From positions 1 to 40,374 of the forward strand of contig MEOR01000048.1 of NCBI GenBank assembly GCA_001769295.1: a stretch of 40,374 nucleotides of DNA, in the 5' to 3' direction. The notes below the pieces were generated by a model that worked only from the letters and a program-made list of their open reading frames with translations, ran no database searches and was not told the DNA's origin. The stretch's first letter is position 1, and each line of letters opens with the position of its first letter. The translations under genes and the position numbers were made by a program. The DNA is from Bacteroidetes bacterium GWF2_49_14. Lineage in GTDB: Bacteria > Bacteroidota > Bacteroidia > Bacteroidales > UBA12481. Positions 33,104 to 40,374 of the stretch are shown in pieces.

Positions 33104-35826
33104 CGCCAGCTGTCCCGGAGCACCGTAAACCCGGCCTCATGCGCCTTCCCGTTGACAATCAGTTTCACGATATAGTCACCGGGCCCAGCCTGTGACATGA
33201 GCCAGTTATTTTCGGCGCCGCCGCCACGTCCCCCGCGGCCTCCTGGTGCACCTCCGCCACCTCGCGCCCCACCGCCGGCAAACCGCTGCATCTGCTGACG
33301 GGACTGCTCTTTCTCCTCAGCCGTACGCTCGCGAACCCGCTCCTGGTAGTTCCAGATTACCTGGTTAATCCCCGGAGCTCCTGCACTTTTTACTTCATAA
33401 ATGAGCCTTGAGCCTTCAAATATCTGTATAGTGGCATCCTTGACTGAGTCCTTGAGGAAGAAGGTAACAGGAACACCACCGGGCTCACTCTCGCCGGCAT
33501 AGTTCAGGGATGAACTGTTGTTTTCGCTCACCCGGGCCCACTGGACGCGGGTTTCGGGCTTGAAGAGGAAAGCATTGGATTTCAGCGCTTCCGGTGTCAA
33601 TCCTTCGAGCCAGGAAATGTCAGCAATATATAGACTTCTGCCGTGGGTGGCGACAATCAGGTCGTTTTCCCTTGGATGAATCTTCAGGTCCTCAACCGCT
33701 ACGAAGGGCATGTTGCTCCGCAGCGGGTTCCAGCTCGTGCCGCCGTTAACTGAAACCAGCACCTGCTTGGTGGATCCGACAAACAGGAGATCGGGATTCC
33801 GGAAGTGCTCACGGATTACACAAACCGGATCATTGGGAAGACCTGTAACAATAGACTTCCATGTTTCTCCAAAATCAGTGGTTTTCCAGACGAAAGGCCG
33901 AAAATCATCAGCCCGTAAGCCGGTCATGGTCACATAGGCAGTTCCACTATTGAAATGTGACGGCTCCACCCGGCTCACCCAATGCCCCGGATGATCCTTG
34001 ATGTTGGCCGTCAGGTCGTTCCATTTCTTCCCTCCGTCCCTGGTTACCCAAACCTTGCCGTCATCCGTCCCAACCCAAATCACACCAGCCTCGAGGTAGG
34101 ATTCCTCCATGGTGACAATATTGCAATGCGTTACATTCCCGGAACCGGCAACCTTGGCCGGATCATTGGTAGTCAGGTCCGGACTGATTTCCACCCATGT
34201 TTCACCGCGGTTCGTTGATTTAACTACCTTATTGCCGGCATGATAGATGGTGCTTGAATTATGCGGGGAAACCACGATCGGGGCATTCCAGGCAAAACGG
34301 TCCATCTTGTCATACTGGATGCGGCTGCTTTCGCCGGTGACCTGGTCGATTCTTCCGATCGGGCCGAATTGCGACTCATTATACAGCCAGCGGCTGTCGC
34401 TCCAGTCAACCACGTTAAACATTCCGTCGCCTCCCCCGGTGGTTTTCCAGTCCTCCAGACGAATCGCCGAGCCATTGCGTTTGGTCGACGGACCTTTAAC
34501 AGAGCCGTTGTCCTGCAATCCTCCATAAACATTATAGGGATAATCAAAATCATACCCGACGGCAACAAATTGACCAACAGGCTGAAAATCAGGGTGATAC
34601 CAGTTAAGCCCGGAATCATAGGTGATTCCCATTCCATGGTCATACCCGAGAAGGAAGTGCTTCGGATTTTTTGGGTTGATCCACATGCCGTGGTTATCGC
34701 CTCCAAACCGGAAGGCCGTTTTCCACTCCTTGCCGCCGTCAGTGGTTTCCCAAACGCGAATACCTACAATATAGACATGCTCCGGATTGGTCGGGTCAAC
34801 CCGAACCTGCTGGTAGTAATAGGCCGGACCGCCGCCAACATCCTGCCCGTTGGGACTCACTTTTTTCCAGGTTTTTCCGGCATTGTCCGAACGCCATACC
34901 TCATCGCCCAATTCCTGTTTTCCGCGGGGCAGGTTGACGCCTTTTTGCATCAGGTCCCAACGCTCATCAAAGGACATGCTGTCGACATTGCAATTCTCGA
35001 TGTTGGCATACACCACATTCGGATTGCTCGCCGAAACTCCGACACCGATCTTACCGATTACTCCCGTTGGCAGTCCCCCGGCCAGCTTGGTCCAGTTTCC
35101 GCCGCCGTTGGTTGATTTGTAGATCGCGCTTGCCGGACCGCCTGCATTAAACGTCCAGGGCTTCCGCTCTTTATCATAGGCAGCTGCGTATAATACATCA
35201 GGATTTTTCGGATCTATTGCAAGGTCGACTATCCCGATATGTTTCGCGCCACGCGTCACGGATAACGTTTTCACCCAGGTTTTTCCTCCGTTTGTCGTCT
35301 TATAGACTCCACTCTCCTCGTTATTCGAATAGAGCGGGCCCTCTGCGGCCACCCAAACGATATCCGGATTCTTCGGATGCAGAATGATCCTGCCGATATG
35401 CTGGGATTTGGTCAGGCCCGTATTGATCCAGGTTTTCCCGCCATCGGTGGATTTGTATACACCGTCTCCATAATATGCTGTGCGGCTGTTATTGGCCTCA
35501 CCGGTGCCTACCCAGATCACATCGGGATTATTCTGATCGATTTCAATATCTCCGACGCTTATGGCGCCGGTTTCGTCGAATACCGGGGTAAAAGTTATTC
35601 CGTTGTTTACCGATTTCCATACCCCGCCCGAAGCCAGGGCAGCATAGAAAGTGGCCGGATTTTTCTCATACACGGCAAAATCGACAAACCGGCCGCTGTG
35701 CCGGGTGGAGCCGATCGAGCGGTAATGGACCTTGCTCAGGATATCCTGCGATAAATCCTGCGCAATCAGGCTGGTCCCGGGCAATGCCAGCACCATCAGA
35801 AATAAAATGGAATTGTTTTTTTTCAT
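33100..35826 (-). CDS. Secreted Asp-box beta-propeller protein (sortilin/BNR-like)
   Basis: 908 residues. The signal peptide (NSILFLMVLALPGTSLIAQ) indicates export. The body consists of repeated Asp-box motifs of the type S-T-D-G-G-K-T-W: KSTDGGKTW, KTTNGGKTW, KSTNGGGNW, RSDNAGKTW, ETTDGGKEW, KSTNRGETW, VTRDGGKKW, KTTDFGETW and VSVNGGTSW, which form two VPS10/sortilin- or BNR-like propellers. A Gly/Arg-rich linker (about 845-875) precedes a short C-terminal beta domain. Such proteins are often annotated as glycosyl hydrolases, but no catalytic residues are evident, so the role is open. Its stop codon falls inside a palindromic repeat. A separate transcription unit is implied by the terminator at 32965-33000. 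Confidence 0.85.
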   Translation of the reverse strand: MKKNNSILFLMVLALPGTSLIAQDLSQDILSKVHYRSIGSTRHSGRFVDFAVYEKNPATFYAALASGGVWKSVNNGITFTPVFDETGAISVGDIEIDQNNPDVIWVGTGEANNSRTAYYGDGVYKSTDGGKTWINTGLTKSQHIGRIILHPKNPDIVWVAAEGPLYSNNEESGVYKTTNGGKTWVKTLSVTRGAKHIGIVDLAIDPKNPDVLYAAAYDKERKPWTFNAGGPASAIYKSTNGGGNWTKLAGGLPTGVIGKIGVGVSASNPNVVYANIENCNVDSMSFDERWDLMQKGVNLPRGKQELGDEVWRSDNAGKTWKKVSPNGQDVGGGPAYYYQQVRVDPTNPEHVYIVGIRVWETTDGGKEWKTAFRFGGDNHGMWINPKNPKHFLLGYDHGMGITYDSGLNWYHPDFQPVGQFVAVGYDFDYPYNVYGGLQDNGSVKGPSTKRNGSAIRLEDWKTTGGGDGMFNVVDWSDSRWLYNESQFGPIGRIDQVTGESSRIQYDKMDRFAWNAPIVVSPHNSSTIYHAGNKVVKSTNRGETWVEISPDLTTNDPAKVAGSGNVTHCNIVTMEESYLEAGVIWVGTDDGKVWVTRDGGKKWNDLTANIKDHPGHWVSRVEPSHFNSGTAYVTMTGLRADDFRPFVWKTTDFGETWKSIVTGLPNDPVCVIREHFRNPDLLFVGSTKQVLVSVNGGTSWNPLRSNMPFVAVEDLKIHPRENDLIVATHGRSLYIADISWLEGLTPEALKSNAFLFKPETRVQWARVSENNSSSLNYAGESEPGGVPVTFFLKDSVKDATIQIFEGSRLIYEVKSAGAPGINQVIWNYQERVRERTAEEKEQSRQQMQRFAGGGARGGGGAPGGRGGRGGGAENNWLMSQAGPGDYIVKLIVNGKAHEAGFTVLRDSWR

Positions 35827-35837
35827 AGGTTTTCTTG

Positions 35838-35861
35838 TAGGGGAGGACCCGCGGTCCTCCC
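35838..35861. repeat. REP-like palindrome upstream of the propeller gene
   Basis: GGGAGGACC (35841-35849) and GGTCCTCCC (35853-35861) are perfect 9-bp arms around CGC, preceded by GTA as in the copy at 33078-33103. It lies only 12 bp from the propeller gene's ATG, in its 5' leader. Confidence 0.6.
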
Positions 35862-35998
35862 GTTATGGGTCACCCGCCAGCCGTCCGGTTTCAACAACCA
35901 AATTAATCCAATCGGGGAATCATTGATCCTATAAAACGGCACCAACGTAGGGATTTAACAAGATTTAACTAATTTCATCTGGTATAAACCGGTTAATT

Positions 35999-36856
35999 AT
36001 GAATACAAGATTATTTACCCTGATGACGTTAGGCCTCACTGTTTCACTGAGTATTGCTGCTCAGACACGTCAGACTGTGGGTTCCCTCGAATATCACGAC
36101 CTGCAGAATTATTCCTGGATGCGCCTCGCCCAGATCATTCCCGAAGTAACCGACCGGATCATCCTGCCGGTGGGCACGGTGGAATCGCATGGGGCCTGTC
36201 CGATCGGCACCGATAATTTCATACCCGAGAATCTGGCCGATCATGTGTGGAAGGACGTGAATGCCCTGGTTGCGCCGATCGTGAACCATGGGGTTACTGG
36301 CGCTTCCATATCACAATTTCCGGGATCCATCATGATTCGTCCGGAGGTTTTTCAGGAATATATCTATGACATCCTCAAGGATCTGGTCCGGACCGGTTTT
36401 AAGAATATCCTGATCATCAACGGCCATGGCGGAAACACGGAGCCGATGCAAAAGGCCATCGCAAAGCTTCACATGGAAACCGGAGCGCATTTCATGATCA
36501 TCAGCTGGTGGGAGGCGGCCTGGAACCTGGCCGAGGAGGTTTACGGACTGAAGCCGGTCCAATCGGGCCATGGCGATCTGGAAGAAGCTGCCCTGGTCCT
36601 GTCGAAATATCCTGAACTTATTGATCGTGAGATGTATGAAAAGCTGGGGAAAGATAATCTTGGTCATGCAGGAACCGATAAAGGGGTGATCATGATGCCC
36701 GCCTGGGCAACCACCCGTTTGCCTGAAAAAGGCGTCGGATACCTTGATTTCGATCAGAAAAAAGCAAAGGAATACACAGTAAAGAAAGCCAAGTTCATTT
36801 CCGATACCTTCAACGAAGCCGTTTCCCGCTGGGAAATGATGGAATCCTGGAAATAA
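35999..36856 (+). CDS. Secreted creatininase-family amidohydrolase
   Basis: 285 residues. An N-terminal signal peptide (MNTRLFTLMTLGLTVSLSIAAQ) suggests periplasmic location, unlike most cytosolic members. Creatininase-fold metal motifs are present: LPVGTVESHG (E62, H64) with D72, INGHGGNTEP (H143) and SGHGDLEEAA (H191, E195/E196). The family contains Zn/Mn hydrolases acting on cyclic amides or formamides, such as creatinine or F420- and mycofactocin-related substrates; the substrate here is unknown. The gene stands alone, divergent from the propeller gene, with a palindrome just after its stop codon. Confidence 0.88.
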   Translation: MNTRLFTLMTLGLTVSLSIAAQTRQTVGSLEYHDLQNYSWMRLAQIIPEVTDRIILPVGTVESHGACPIGTDNFIPENLADHVWKDVNALVAPIVNHGVTGASISQFPGSIMIRPEVFQEYIYDILKDLVRTGFKNILIINGHGGNTEPMQKAIAKLHMETGAHFMIISWWEAAWNLAEEVYGLKPVQSGHGDLEEAALVLSKYPELIDREMYEKLGKDNLGHAGTDKGVIMMPAWATTRLPEKGVGYLDFDQKKAKEYTVKKAKFISDTFNEAVSRWEMMESWK

Positions 36857-36867
36857 AGTCCCCGTAT

Positions 36868-36886
36868 GGGCGCACTGCTTGCGCCC
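36868..36886. repeat. REP-like palindrome downstream of the creatininase gene
   Basis: GGGCGCA and TGCGCCC (36868-36874 and 36880-36886) are perfect arms around a 5-nt loop, preceded by GTAT and followed by GTG, like the copy at 33078-33103. It may act as a weak terminator but lacks a T-run. Confidence 0.55.
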
Positions 36887-36964
36887 GTGATGACATACCA
36901 CGAATGGGGACGGGGTTCGTAACCATTTGGCCAGTTCTCCGTCTTACCACCAAAGCATTAACCC

Positions 36965-38515
36965 ATGAAAACTTACAACACGAGTTGTTTCCTCATTTTG
37001 TTATCGGCATTGTGCCTGCTACCAATTCCATCCGTTGCCCAAACTTCCGCCGATGCCCTCATTTTCCCCGATCCCCGTCAAAGAATTGTTGTGGTTGAAG
37101 CCACCGGCAATGGCGGCCGAAAGGTGACCGGGAAAATTCTTCCTGATACTGATTCCCTCGCCATGCTTGTGCTGGCCGATCTGAACATGCCATTTAACGC
37201 CAGCATGGTCAGGATGAGCCAGTGTGCAAGAAACCTGGCCGGAAACAATATCGGGCCAAACCTTATTTTCCTTTCAAAAAATGAGGGCGGATTTCCGCGT
37301 ACCGGGGTTATACTCCTTGGCCTGGACGGAAAGGAAACAGAATATCCGAGATTGCAATATGTTGACCTGGTGCTTGATAAAAACCGGATAGTTCAGGGTG
37401 ACCTGTCGATTTATACCCATGAACTTGGACATGTGATGATGGGACTGATCCTGGGGGAAACCCTTGAAAAGACGAAACTGGACAGAAGCCCCAAGCAGCA
37501 TGTCAGCATGGGAGTAACGGATTACCTGACCGCTTTCAACGAAGGGTGGGGAATTCATTTTCAACGGCTTGCCTATGAAAATACCGAAAAATACCGTACA
37601 GCCTTTGAAAAACTGCTTACACCCGATCGTTCGATGAGCCTGGTCTGGCATTCAGGCATGGACGAGTTCCTGAGGCTGAACTTTGTAAAGGACAACGGTT
37701 ATATCTATGAAAAGTTTGTACAGAGCGGAGATGTGGCAGTTTCTTCCGATATGGAACAGAGAATCCTGCTTGATCATACCAGTCCGGCTTTTGACCACAC
37801 CCGGATTAAAAATGCACAACAGATGCTTTCCTGTGAAGGGGTACTGGCGACCCTCTTTTATCAGGTTAATACCGATGCTAAGCTGGCGGGAAATTACATG
37901 CATGCCGGTTTCTATACCCCTTTCCTCCTGAAGCCGCTGCCTGCCGGGATCAATCCGGCAGATCTTTTCACCCCGCTGGAAAATATGATGATAAAAAATT
38001 TCTGGGTATGGAAGCAGATGACGCGATCGGAGAGTACCGGAAGTCCGTTTATGGATTGGCTCGATGAATGGTGCAGGCAGTTTCCGGATGACCGGGATGA
38101 GATCCTGAAACTGTTTATCCAGATAACCCGGGGGGTTACCGTTACAAATGATCTGGCCCAACTGACAGAAAAGATTAATTACCTTGGGCAGATAGGTGAA
38201 TATCAACAGTTTAAAAGCCTGTTGCCGACGTATCAGACCAGGGTTTCAGAGCTTGTCGAATCTTGTAAATCCGATCCTCAGAAAATTCTTGCCAATATCG
38301 GGCCTGAGCTTTGGGTTCGTTCGAAAACCGTAAAAATCCGCTGGGCACTTTGGATGCCGGAACCTAAAAACCCGCTCGCCGTCAACCTGAATACGGCAAG
38401 CCAGCCCGAAATTGAGGTATTCATTGGAAAAGAAAAAGCGGCTGATTTTCTTAAAAAAAGAAGGGAAATTGGGTTCTTTTCCTCGATGAATCAAATAAAG
38501 GAGCTAGGCTTCTGA
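36965..38515 (+). CDS. Secreted HExxH metallopeptidase-like protein with ComEA-like HhH tail
   Basis: 516 residues. A signal peptide (FLILLSALCLLPIPSVAQ) indicates export. The gluzincin-like motif THELGHVMMG has HELGH at 152-156, and FNEGWGIHFQ (about 191-200) could supply the third zinc ligand Glu193. The middle part is helical and unassigned. The last 44 residues (473-516) read NLNTASQPEIEVFIGKEKAA followed by KKRREIGFFSSMNQIKELGF, matching a ComEA-type helix-hairpin-helix that normally binds DNA. This pairing in a secreted protein is unusual. Function is unknown; an extracellular or periplasmic peptidase is the best guess. No ribosome binding site stands out. Confidence 0.75.
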   Translation: MKTYNTSCFLILLSALCLLPIPSVAQTSADALIFPDPRQRIVVVEATGNGGRKVTGKILPDTDSLAMLVLADLNMPFNASMVRMSQCARNLAGNNIGPNLIFLSKNEGGFPRTGVILLGLDGKETEYPRLQYVDLVLDKNRIVQGDLSIYTHELGHVMMGLILGETLEKTKLDRSPKQHVSMGVTDYLTAFNEGWGIHFQRLAYENTEKYRTAFEKLLTPDRSMSLVWHSGMDEFLRLNFVKDNGYIYEKFVQSGDVAVSSDMEQRILLDHTSPAFDHTRIKNAQQMLSCEGVLATLFYQVNTDAKLAGNYMHAGFYTPFLLKPLPAGINPADLFTPLENMMIKNFWVWKQMTRSESTGSPFMDWLDEWCRQFPDDRDEILKLFIQITRGVTVTNDLAQLTEKINYLGQIGEYQQFKSLLPTYQTRVSELVESCKSDPQKILANIGPELWVRSKTVKIRWALWMPEPKNPLAVNLNTASQPEIEVFIGKEKAADFLKKRREIGFFSSMNQIKELGF

Positions 38516-38521
38516 CCACCC

Positions 38522-38563
38522 CCGGCTTCGCCGGAGGGTACTCAAATATCGCCCTTGCAGGGC
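38522..38563. repeat. Two short palindromes
   Basis: CCGGC-TTC-GCCGG (38522-38534) and GCCCT-TGC-AGGGC (38551-38563) lie 6 and 35 bp after the metallopeptidase stop codon. They may help end the two convergent transcripts, though no T-runs are present. Confidence 0.4.
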
Positions 38564-38614
38564 TCAGCATGTAACAATCTCTCAGTGTCCTTGCAACCAA
38601 CATTCCTCAAGCTT

Positions 38615-38678
38615 CCCGTCTCCGCCTCTCCCCGTCTCTCAGTCTCTCGGTCTCTCGGTCTCTCGGTCTCTCAGTCTT
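38615..38678. repeat. Octanucleotide repeat array 6, coding at one end
   Basis: Eight contiguous 8-bp units: CCCGTCTC, CGCCTCTC, CCCGTCTC, TCAGTCTC, TCGGTCTC (three times), TCAGTCTT. The last five units encode, on the minus strand, the tail RDRETERPRD of the glycosidase, and its TGA stop (38641-38639) is inside a unit. Confidence 0.75.
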
Positions 38679-39517
38679 CTCTTCACCCCCAGCATCACCG
38701 GCACCGGCCTGTGCCTCGTGTCCGACGGCCGGTTCATGGTGCGTACCTCTTTGCCGGGCTCACGAACCAGCATGATGCTGCTGCCGCCGCCATCGAGATT
38801 TACAGCCTGCGTGCAGCCGTGATCACGAAAAAGGCAGGCCAGCTCATAGAGCGAAATCCCTTCACTGTAGAGCGGCTGGCGGCCATCGACCACCACCATC
38901 AGGAGCCACTCTCCGGTATCATCGAATCCAACAGCGGTGCGGGGATGCACGGTGGTGACTGCGGAATCGGGAATGATCCTGCCACCGATGATCAAGGTGC
39001 TGCCCCAGTCTGAGACGGCCGTTTCAACAGAGTCACCTGGGACGGGATTTCCAATATGGGGCCGGTTTCCTTTTGAAATCCAGAAAGTTGTGCGACCCGA
39101 CTGAACGGGGCTGATTGTCCGTCCACCTGTAACCACCATGCCCTGGATGTCGACCGGGCGCCCTTCGTACCAGCCCACACCGATCGACTTATCGTTGGGA
39201 ATGCCGGCAAAGGCATTGGTATTGATGGCTGTGAGGACGTCATACCGGGAGAAAAGATCAACCGGCTGGGTCAGCTGGCTTTCAGCCGGACCCTCTCCAT
39301 CAGGATCTTCACCGGGCATGGTGATGACCTGAAGGCTCGGATCTGTCAGTTCAACTTTAACACAATACACTTTCAACAACCGGGGCTTATCCAGGGATTC
39401 CAACCAACACACCAGTGAACCGGGGTGGGTAGGGAAAAGATCAAGGGTGTCCTGTGAAAAACCGGGGAGGTTCACCCACAACACCCCTGAAAATATCAGA
39501 AATAATATCCTTTTCAA
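38639..39517 (-). CDS. Secreted phosphodiester glycosidase-family protein (DUF2233/NAGPA-like)
   Basis: 292 residues from a TTG start at 39517; the open frame continues further right but there overlaps araA and has no family match. The first residues KRILFLIFSGVLWVNLPGFSQ form a signal peptide, so export is likely. The conserved NAGPA/DUF2233 core is present: TAINTNAFAG, VTGGRTIS, PRTAVGFDDTGEWLLMVVVDGRQPLYSEGISLYELA and CTQAVNLDGGGSSIMLV. Relatives hydrolyse GlcNAc-phosphodiesters. The last about 10 residues are encoded by an octanucleotide array that also supplies the stop codon. It starts 4 nt after the araA stop, suggesting translational coupling. Confidence 0.85.
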   Translation of the reverse strand: MKRILFLIFSGVLWVNLPGFSQDTLDLFPTHPGSLVCWLESLDKPRLLKVYCVKVELTDPSLQVITMPGEDPDGEGPAESQLTQPVDLFSRYDVLTAINTNAFAGIPNDKSIGVGWYEGRPVDIQGMVVTGGRTISPVQSGRTTFWISKGNRPHIGNPVPGDSVETAVSDWGSTLIIGGRIIPDSAVTTVHPRTAVGFDDTGEWLLMVVVDGRQPLYSEGISLYELACLFRDHGCTQAVNLDGGGSSIMLVREPGKEVRTMNRPSDTRHRPVPVMLGVKRRLRDRETERPRD

Positions 39518-39521
39518 TTCA

Positions 39522-40374
39522 TTATAAGCCTTTGGCCAGGTGATAATAGAGGTCGTTCCAGCGCAACTGGTTGCGGAACTCGTCAATTTTGGTATCCTTG
39601 TCGATGACCACGAATTCCACCCCTGCCATTTCAGCAAAGTCGCGGATTGCTTCGGTGGTGAGGTTCTGGCTGTAGCAGGTGTGATGTGCTCCCCCTGCAT
39701 AAATCCAGGCGGTGGCGGCTGCTGCAAGATTGGGTTTGGCATCCCACAGAACCCTTGCAACCGGCAGCTTTGGCATGTCATGCTTCGGTTTAACCGCTTC
39801 CACCTCATTGACCAGAATCCGGAAACGGCTTCCCATGTCCAGAACAGTGACATTGATCGCCAGGCCGGAGGACACATTAAAGCAGAGCCGAACCGGATCG
39901 GCCTTGCCGCCAATGCCCAGCGGATGGACTTCGCATGACGGCTTTCCGTCGGCAGTGGATTCACAGATCTCCAGCATATGTGCACCCAACACCAGCATTC
40001 CTGCCGGATCAAGGTGATAGGTATAGTCTTCCATAAAAGTGTTGCCTCCCGGCAGGCCGGTGGCCATCACTTTCATGGCCCGCAGCATGGCTGCCATTTT
40101 CCAGTCTCCCTCGGCGCCAAAGCCGTAACCATCGTTCATCAGGCGCTGAACCGCGATGCCCGGCAACTGGATGAGACCCCGGAGGTTCTCGAACGTATCG
40201 GTAAATCCTTTAAAGCCGCCTTCTTTCAGAAATGCCCGCATACCGGCTTCGATCCTCGCCGCATCGCGCAGCGAGCCGTGTTTGGCCCCGCCGCTTCGCA
40301 AGTCCGGCTCCATGGTATATCGGGCTTGATAATCCTCGGTCAGAATATTGATATCTGCCTCGGTAACCGCATCG
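39522..40374 (-). CDS. araA: L-arabinose isomerase, C-terminal part
   Basis: The frame is open to the window edge, so this is the C-terminal 283 residues or so of an enzyme that is usually about 500 long; an internal ATG at 40313 is not the true start. It isomerises L-arabinose to L-ribulose in the cytosol. All four metal/catalytic residues known from E. coli AraA have visible counterparts: the Glu in GFGAEGDW, the Glu in [10 protein letters not shown], the His in LGAHMLE and the His in GGAHHTCYS. The downstream glycosidase follows after 4 nt. Other arabinose genes, if any, lie outside the window. Confidence 0.95.
   Translation of the reverse strand, partial: DAVTEADINILTEDYQARYTMEPDLRSGGAKHGSLRDAARIEAGMRAFLKEGGFKGFTDTFENLRGLIQLPGIAVQRLMNDGYGFGAEGDWKMAAMLRAMKVMATGLPGGNTFMEDYTYHLDPAGMLVLGAHMLEICESTADGKPSCEVHPLGIGGKADPVRLCFNVSSGLAINVTVLDMGSRFRILVNEVEAVKPKHDMPKLPVARVLWDAKPNLAAAATAWIYAGGAHHTCYSQNLTTEAIRDFAEMAGVEFVVIDKDTKIDEFRNQLRWNDLYYHLAKGL

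Noticed and set aside
34261-35115. Plus-strand open frame of 284 codons
   Set aside because: It lies opposite the Asp-box propeller gene, which has clear repeats and a signal peptide, and has no recognisable domain.
39518-40012. N-terminal extension of the glycosidase frame into araA
   Set aside because: This part overlaps a well-conserved L-arabinose isomerase on the same strand in another frame, while the signal peptide begins after 39517.
40313-40374. araA starting at the internal ATG 40313
   Set aside because: The frame stays open to the window end with isomerase-like residues, and the protein would be about half the family length.

Overview
The window looks like a chromosomal segment of a Bacteroidota bacterium, probably Bacteroidales or a close relative. 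The grounds are two lipoproteins with a C-terminal FISUMP (Fibrobacter succinogenes major paralogous) domain, PKD repeats, a DUF4834 protein, a fused CcsB-CcsA cytochrome c maturation protein, many SPII lipoprotein signals, few Shine-Dalgarno sequences, and several matches to the Bacteroidota promoter (-33 TTTG, -7 TAnnTTTG). Base composition is moderate. All family names come from reading motifs by eye, because no search could be run.

Layout. Positions 1-574 carry no convincing gene but hold several inverted repeats. Positions 575-2184 encode an AbiEii/AbiEi type IV toxin-antitoxin pair next to tRNA-Arg(ACG). The 3' end of that tRNA is partly duplicated at 425-442, so the pair probably sits on a small, decayed tRNA-integrated island. 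Next come a propeller-FISUMP lipoprotein (2709-4847) and two tandem paralogous lipoproteins of unknown function (5019-6515 and 6811-8313), each followed by an almost identical terminator and a heptanucleotide repeat array. On the minus strand lysC-lysA-carA-carB and a geranylgeranyl-reductase-like flavoprotein form one tight operon (16562 down to 8438). Rightward from 16671 is a second operon: a DUF3352/propeller membrane-anchored protein, DUF4834, an SO_0444/ArsP-like metal permease with an HMA tail, DUF2461, OsmC and CcsBA. It converges on a leftward cluster of three lipoproteins (28049 to 24808), behind a possible sigma-54 promoter. Further right, a long-chain acyl-CoA ligase heads an operon with znuA-znuC-znuB zinc uptake genes. 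The right end has a secreted Asp-box propeller protein, a secreted creatininase-family hydrolase, a secreted HELGH metallopeptidase with a ComEA-like helix-hairpin-helix tail, a DUF2233 phosphodiester glycosidase, and the 3' part of L-arabinose isomerase.

The most unusual signal is non-genic. Six arrays of degenerate tandem repeats (five with a 7-bp unit, one with an 8-bp unit) sit next to or overlap gene ends. Each has its own consensus, most units contain GTC or its complement, and the register is kept. One array is read through as the N-terminus of the flavoprotein, and two arrays supply stop codons. A second family of GC-rich palindromes lies around the propeller and creatininase genes and supplies another stop codon. 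These arrays resemble the short tandem heptanucleotide repeats known from cyanobacteria. Whether they are described in this lineage cannot be decided from the sequence alone.
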